DNA of 25,831 nt, from positions 1 through 25,831 of the forward strand of contig JNEM01010490.1 of assembly GCA_000697335.1 (NCBI GenBank). Reading direction: 5' to 3'. The translations under genes and the position numbers were made by a program. Every line of letters begins with the position of its first letter. Within the stretch, counting starts at the first letter, position 1. Below are positions 21,601 to 25,831 of this stretch, one piece after another. The stretch is from Conidiobolus incongruus B7586. Lineage: Eukaryota > Entomophthoromycota > Entomophthoromycetes > Entomophthorales > Conidiobolaceae. The notes under the pieces are model-generated. The model made no database searches. It had not been told where the DNA came from and saw only the letters and a program-made list of their open reading frames with translations.

Positions 21601-22423
21601 TAGCCTTGTTTATTTCTATCTTTATATAGGGTTTGAGTCTATTTACAAACCAACAGTGTTTTTCAGCATCACTTATATTACAAATCCTAATTATAATATT
21701 GTTAAACCTATTAATATAGTCCATTACTATTGAAGTTTGTCTTATTTTTGAAAGTTTATTTTCAATATGTTTTTCATGTGAAAAAAAGATAAAGTATTCT
21801 ACAAATAGCTTAAGAAATTGATTAGGAGTAATTGAAAGCTTATTAGTGGTGTTAAAATGTGCTCTTGCCTATGTTAATATATCTCTACTCAGGTAATTGA
21901 TTAATATTTTGGTGAAAAGATCATTAAAACATGAGGGCATTATGGTAAGTATATAAATATACAATTAGAAGATCCAGTTGTGAATATTACTTGATCTATC
22001 AAAATAAGCTAGTTTTACAGCTGTATAATGAGGCACACTAGGTGAATAATCTATTATATCATCTATCTTTATAGACTGTGTGGAACCTAAGTTTGATGGG
22101 GTAAGTAGATTTATAAGTTTTCTAAATATAGTTAAATATATCAAGTTGAATATCTTTAGGTAAAATCTCTAATGGTCTCTTTTTTTTAATAAGATTTATG
22201 TTAGTATGTTAAAAATAAATAAAATTATATAAATCTATATTTTTAGCTATAATCCTAGGTTAGTTATTAAACTTAAATAAATATTTCTTTAGATAATTAA
22301 AGAGTAATTTAAGAACAGGGAAGATATTTTAATTTAATAACAGTATGATTTAAGTCAAGGTTAAAGAAAAATTAAGGTAATATTTATATAGGATTCATTA
22401 ATAGTACTTGGATTCTCCACTAG

Positions 22424-22654
22424 TATTAGGTTTCTTTCTTATGTATGTAATCAGAAATTATAATTAAAATGGAAAAGAAAAAGATAAGTCTATTTTTATT
22501 CTATGTTTAATTTAACAAAGACCATTTTCCTCCCTTATTTTTTTTATCAATAAAGGTGAAATCAAATAATGACAGATAATTTAGTAATTGTAAGATTAGT
22601 TGAAATTGTTTAATTTGATGATAATAATATAAGTGGTTGGTAATATTACTAACA
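22424..22654 (-). repeat. 5' LTR of copy 3
   Basis: A 231-bp partner of 15924-16155. In element sense it starts TGTTAGTAATATTACCAACC and ends in CCTAATA. Four bases further in, a stretch beginning TGGAGAATCCAAGT (22419 leftwards) is placed where a primer-binding site would lie; I could not match it to a particular tRNA. Confidence 0.9.
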
Positions 22655-22659
22655 CCTAA

Positions 22660-22816
22660 CTTTAAAGTAATTTACCCAGCAATAAATTGTTGATTTAGAT
22701 AATGTTTCATTACCAAAAGCTGTTTGTAAATTTTAAATGATTTTAGAGGGTTTGTGGTTAAGTTTTATTGATACTAAAATAAAAAACTTTTGATAGTTAT
22801 TATTTAGTTTAAGTAT
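22660..22816 (-). pseudogene. mariner transposase of copy X, N-terminal part
   Basis: It matches the first ~52 codons of copy Y. The start aligned to Y's ATG reads ATA (22816-22814). With 15064-15923 it totals 1017 nt, against 1002 in Y; the excess is largely explained by the (TA)n run. It is separated from the rest by LTR element copy 3. Confidence 0.87.
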
Positions 22817-23003
22817 AATTACATTAAATAACTAATTTTAAAAAATTAATTTTTTAATCAAAAACATTATTATATATATATTTGAAAACTATTTATTTTC
22901 CTATTTGTTTTGTATATATTTGCTTATTTAAAATTAATAATATGTTGGAAAAATTAGATATTAAAAAATTTCCCATTTCTTCAATTCTATGGTAATATAT
23001 ATA

Positions 23004-24575
23004 TACTAACCTACAAAAGTGAGTCATAAAATCAAAAACACCTATATTTTTACTAATAACTTAATTAATATTTAATAAAATAAACCTAAATTAAATAATT
23101 AAAATCTATTATATTTATTAATTATATATATCATTAAATGATGATATTTAGCTATTAATTAGTTAAAATATAAACCCTTAAATTTTACCTAAGGTGAGTG
23201 ATAAATTTGTAGGTTTTTGGTGATAAAAAAAAATTAAAACCTAGTGTATCTACCTTTAGCTTTTCTAACTTCTTTAAGTCTGTGGGGTATAGAATCAACT
23301 AACTTCTTACACTAAGAAGGGTTAATCTTGTTCTATGCTTCTTGAACATATTCCCAAAGTTAATCTAAATTTTTTGCTGGGGGGAAAGCTTTAATAGCTT
23401 TTTTTAACTAATCCCAAAGGTGTTTAATTAGATTAAAGTTAGGAGATTGAGGAGGCTACTTTATAACTGTTATCTTGTTATTTTTAAGCTATTTAGTAGT
23501 AGAAGCTGTAGTATAGCAAGAAGCATTATCTTACTAGAAAATAACATTAGATTTGTTTAACCTATACTATTCAATGGTTTTTTTCAATTTATTGTTTAGA
23601 ATACTTTAGTACATCACAGTATTAATTCCCCTATTAACTTTATAAAGATACCTTACACCTAAAGACAACTTACATCCTTAAATAATAATTAACCCACTAT
23701 TATACTTTTAGGTAGAATTAACATGATAGTTACAAAGTAATTCTGTATCTTTTATAAAGCATCTAGCTTTTCTATTAGATTTACTAAGGTATATTTTTGT
23801 TTCATTAGACTAAATAACCTTATTCTAATTAGTTTTAGTTTAACATTAGTGGTAACATTTAAACTCTTACCTAGTTTTGTAGTGGGATTTCTTTAGTTGG
23901 GGGTGTTTTTTCTTAAGGTATAAGTGGTATCTATGCTAATGTAAAGTATATATAATAGTATTAGTGTTAACCAATATTCTTATATAGTTTTATAGTTCCT
24001 GCTGTATTTCTACAGTAGTACTACACTTGCTTATATTAACTAACCTACAGATATACTTCTCATTATGTTCATTTATAATCTTAGCACACTTAAGTTTAGG
24101 TTTAAATGTTTCTTTATTGCTATTCTTAACAGCTTTAGCTATAGTAAACTAACTAACACTAGTAATTCTAGCAATATCACAAGTTAATTTACCTTCTTTA
24201 TAAAGTTGATTGATGCACAAGTAGATTTTTTTAGAGAGGGATTTAAGTATAATAATACTAATAAAAAAATTTAGTATATCTGTAAAATATTATATAAAAT
24301 AATAGCAAAGAGTGAAAAAAGATATAGTTATATATTGTTAAATATATCCCCTTATCTCAAAAACCTGCAAATTTATAACTCACCTTGGTTAAATATTAAG
24401 GGTTAATATTTTTACTAATAGTTTACTAAATATATCTAAATATATTTATCTATTATTAAATAATATACCTTAATTATATATTATAGTTTCAAGTAATCTA
24501 ATATATACAATTGTTTTAGTTATTAATTAAAATATATATATTTTTGATTTTATAACTCACTTTTGCAGGTTAGTG
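23004..24575 (-). mobile_element. Tc1-like DNA transposon, copy H (uninterrupted, 1572 bp)
   Basis: Ends are TACTAACCTAC at 23004 and GCAGGTTAGTG ending at 24575, flanked by TA (23002-23003 and 24576-24577). It is inserted in copy I, whose sequence continues at 24578. The inner repeats are at about 23191-23219 and 24355-24387; the right one is the best-kept example (AACCTGCAAATTTATAACTC then ACC). It differs from copy A mostly by C/T and G/A, and is similarly young. Confidence 0.95.
23234..24250 (-). pseudogene. Tc1-like (DD34E) transposase pseudogene, copy H
   Basis: A single frame of 339 triplets, exactly as long as in copy A, with the start aligned to ATG of copies B and D and here read as ATA. 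It ends KKVKGRYTRF-like before TAA (23236-23234). Catalytic sites: first, SNETKIYL with N for D; second, DNASCYT with D kept; third, PPQSPNFNLIKHLWD with K for E. The proline in QSPNFN is the normal Tc1 residue, lost in A. More than ten in-frame stops, no frameshift. The source element probably moved H intact, with decay after insertion. Confidence 0.91.
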
Positions 24576-24577
24576 TA

Positions 24578-25281
24578 TTATATATTATAATAGATATTGT
24601 ATATATCTTAAGAAAAATATCTTTAACTAAAGAGATTTGATTATAGAATTAAATAAATATTTCAATTTTATTATTAAAGTTAAAATGAAATCAATTAAAA
24701 TATAGTTAAATAATTTAATAAAACAAAAATTTATTTTAAAAAATCTAATAAAAAATGAAAATATTTCAGAAAAATCAAAGAAATTTATTCTAACCATTAT
24801 TTTATTTTAAAACAAAAATATATTAATAAGTCAATTATATTTTAGGGATATATATTATTATCTGCTATATGGTATTTTTACAAAATTAATAGGATATTTA
24901 TTATTGATATATATTAAAATAATTAAAAAAATAAATTAAAAAAGCTATTAATATTATAGCTTAAATAAATCAGCTATTATTTTCTAATAAGATTATATCT
25001 TTTGTTATATTTTTATTTTTATAATCAAAAGTTTTAAAAATAATAAATTAATAGTTATAAAATGGCTTTCTTAATCTCAAAATTTTAATCTAATTGAATA
25101 GCCTTAGCATTATTTAAAAAATAATTAAAGCTTTCCTATCAGTAAAAAGTTTAAAAAAGCTTTGGAAATATATTTAAGCAGTATAAAACAAAATTAAGCT
25201 TTTTTAATATAAAAGGCTCATTAACTCTATACCTTATAAACTTAAAAAAGTTAAAAAACAAAAGATAGATATATTAAGATT
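24578..25281 (+). pseudogene. Tc1-like transposase pseudogene of copy I (C-terminal part)
   Basis: Heavily decayed, with stops in every frame. The alignment rests on the second catalytic region near 24975-25000 and on the third (FNLIE near 25084-25098). Here the catalytic E of DD34E is still present, unlike every other copy in the window where this site can be read. The C-terminus (NLKKLKNKR near 25240) matches the family; the usual stop codon is gone. Confidence 0.78.
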
Positions 25282-25513
25282 TATTTTCCTTTTTAAAACC
25301 AAAAATACAAAATTTGAACATATTTTACGTAAAATTTAAAATTTAAAATGTTAAGTAAAAGTTAATATATTTTGAATATATATTTTATTATAAATAAAAT
25401 ATATAAATTAATTATATATTCTAATGTAAATTGATTTAATTAAGAATTAAGCAAGTTATTGATAAAAATATTTATATAATTATAGTTTTATGAATTACTT
25501 TTACAAGTCAATA
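24578..25513 (+). mobile_element. Tc1-like DNA transposon, copy I (right half, outermost element)
   Basis: It resumes right after copy H and matches copies B and D from the middle of the transposase (TATCTTAAGAAAAA near 24606) to the right tip (TTACTTTTACAAGTCAATA ending 25513, TA after it at 25514-25515). Its inner repeat near 25300-25335 is barely recognisable. It is the most AT-decayed copy. All elements from G to H lie inside it, so its left half should be found upstream of the window. Confidence 0.85.
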
Positions 25514-25515
25514 TA

Positions 25516-25831
25516 TATTAGTCAAAAGCTTAAATACATTTATTTTAAATTATTATATATTTATATAAATAATATATTATTAATTTATAGGTATTAATTA
25601 TGATTTTATAATTAATAGTTATTATATCCTTTTTTAAATTTTCAATTTATAAGTTATAAAGTCAATTAATTCCTTATATTTAATAATACTGATATTATTA
25701 TAAGCTTTTTAAATATAACCCTAAAGTTTAATTAGATTCTTTTTTTAAAGAAATATTAAATTAATTTTTTAATTATATTTAAAAAATTATTATATAACAG
25801 TTTATTTTATATAATTATTTAATAATAAAAC
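25516..25831. other. unidentified AT-rich flank
   Basis: This is the only stretch over 300 bases that I could not assign. It has no open frame of useful length, no terminal repeat and no clear match to the four families in this window. It should be the sequence into which copy I inserted, and may be an older decayed element or plain intergenic DNA. Confidence 0.6.

Larger units (their letters stand above)
16200..22150 (-). pseudogene. gag-pol fossil of copy 3 (opened by mariner Y)
   Basis: Read from right to left: gag about 22150-21300, including a readable stretch at 21521-21724 with the NRLKPYIKIEI pattern of retrotransposon gag; a zinc knuckle near 21320-21360; the aspartic protease region at 20649-20909; RT about 20450-19600 with its Y-L-D-D type box near 19780; RNase H about 19300-18950; integrase from about 18880, interrupted in its zinc-finger region by mariner Y and continuing at 17319 with core to about 16650; and a C-terminal part resembling a chromodomain near 16200-16330. 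Order PR-RT-RH-IN indicates Ty3/gypsy. It is broken many times; domain edges are approximate. Confidence 0.85.
15924..22654 (-). mobile_element. Ty3/gypsy LTR retrotransposon fossil, copy 3 (232-bp LTRs)
   Basis: A complete-length but broken element in the minus direction inside mariner copy X. The LTRs are 15924-16155 (3') and 22424-22654 (5'), with TG...CA ends. The flanks TTTAG and CCTAA look like one 5-bp duplication that has since drifted by C-to-T and G-to-A changes; copy Y has CTTAG there. Without mariner Y the element is about 5.4 kb. It carries gag, protease, RT, RNase H, integrase and a chromodomain-like integrase tail. It belongs to a family different from copies 1 and 2. There are dozens of breaks. 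The LTRs differ at roughly one position in eight by eye, more than those of copy 1, but RIP-like change makes a clock age unreliable. Confidence 0.92.
14939..22995 (-). mobile_element. mariner (DD34D) DNA transposon, copy X (split by copy 3)
   Basis: Its ends are TTACTTTTAATTTAAATAAT at 14939 and, on the other strand, TTACCATAGAATTG at 22995, flanked by TA at 14937-14938 and 22996-22997. LTR element copy 3 (15924-22654 with a 5-bp duplication) splits it. Without that insert it is 1321 bp, close to the 1314 bp of copy Y. Both ends share the inner block AATGGGAAATTTTTT, decayed on the left. The transposase reads on the minus strand and is dead. X sits at the very right tip of Tc1-like copy G. 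Confidence 0.92.

Noticed and set aside
21524-21733. 69-codon plus-strand frame opposite gag of copy 3
   Set aside because: The minus strand here carries the recognisable gag pattern; this frame is its shadow.
1-25831. Organellar DNA, because of the very high AT content
   Set aside because: No rRNA, tRNA or respiratory genes are visible, and the content is nuclear-type LTR elements and Tc1/mariner transposons.

Overview
This window is a transposon graveyard with no host gene that I can find. It is extremely AT-rich, and by eye I find only one CpG (25328-25329) in 25.8 kb although GpC is common. Between paired LTRs most transitions are CpA/TpG to TpA. That pattern resembles repeat-induced point mutation (RIP), so the most likely source is an AT-rich, silenced block of a filamentous fungus, probably an ascomycete. 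This organism call is inference. There are no rRNA, tRNA, CRISPR or intact protein genes.

Almost the whole window is one set of nested insertions, each opened by the next. Named from the outside in: Tc1-like copy I (right end 25513, left half off-window) contains Tc1-like copy G (right end 14938, left half off-window). G is interrupted by LTR retrotransposon copy 2 (window start to 13892). Copy 2 contains a solo LTR (1209-1609) and Tc1-like copy B (1827-12747). B contains LTR retrotransposon copy 1 (2397-9686) and Tc1-like copy D (10040-12098). Copy 1 carries Tc1-like copy A (8028-9600) inside its 5' LTR, and D carries the 492-bp deletion derivative E (11050-11541). To the right, at the G/I edge, mariner copy X (14939-22995) is split by LTR retrotransposon copy 3 (15924-22654), which is itself split by mariner copy Y (17320-18633). 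Tc1-like copy H (23004-24575) then sits inside I.

Only four families explain 25.5 kb: (1) a Tc1-like DD34E transposon of about 1.57 kb with a 338-codon transposase and IR/DR-type ends (A, B, D, E, G, H, I); (2) a DD34D mariner of about 1.32 kb with a 333-codon transposase (X, Y); (3) a Ty3/gypsy chromovirus with 399-bp LTRs (copies 1, 2 and the solo LTR); (4) a second Ty3/gypsy element with 232-bp LTRs (copy 3). Target-site duplications are readable for most insertions: TA for the DNA transposons, AGTAC and GATAA for family 3. Removing the inserts gives the same 1565 bp for both B and D, which supports the boundaries.

All elements look dead. Outer elements are the most AT-decayed, inner ones (A, E, H, Y) the least, so nesting depth and decay give the same relative age order. 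Nothing here looks like an undescribed defence or metabolic system. The interest lies in the depth of the nest, the mutational signature, the IR/DR end structure of the Tc1 family, and an animal-type mariner in what looks like a fungal genome. The last ~315 bases (25516-25831) are unidentified AT-rich sequence.
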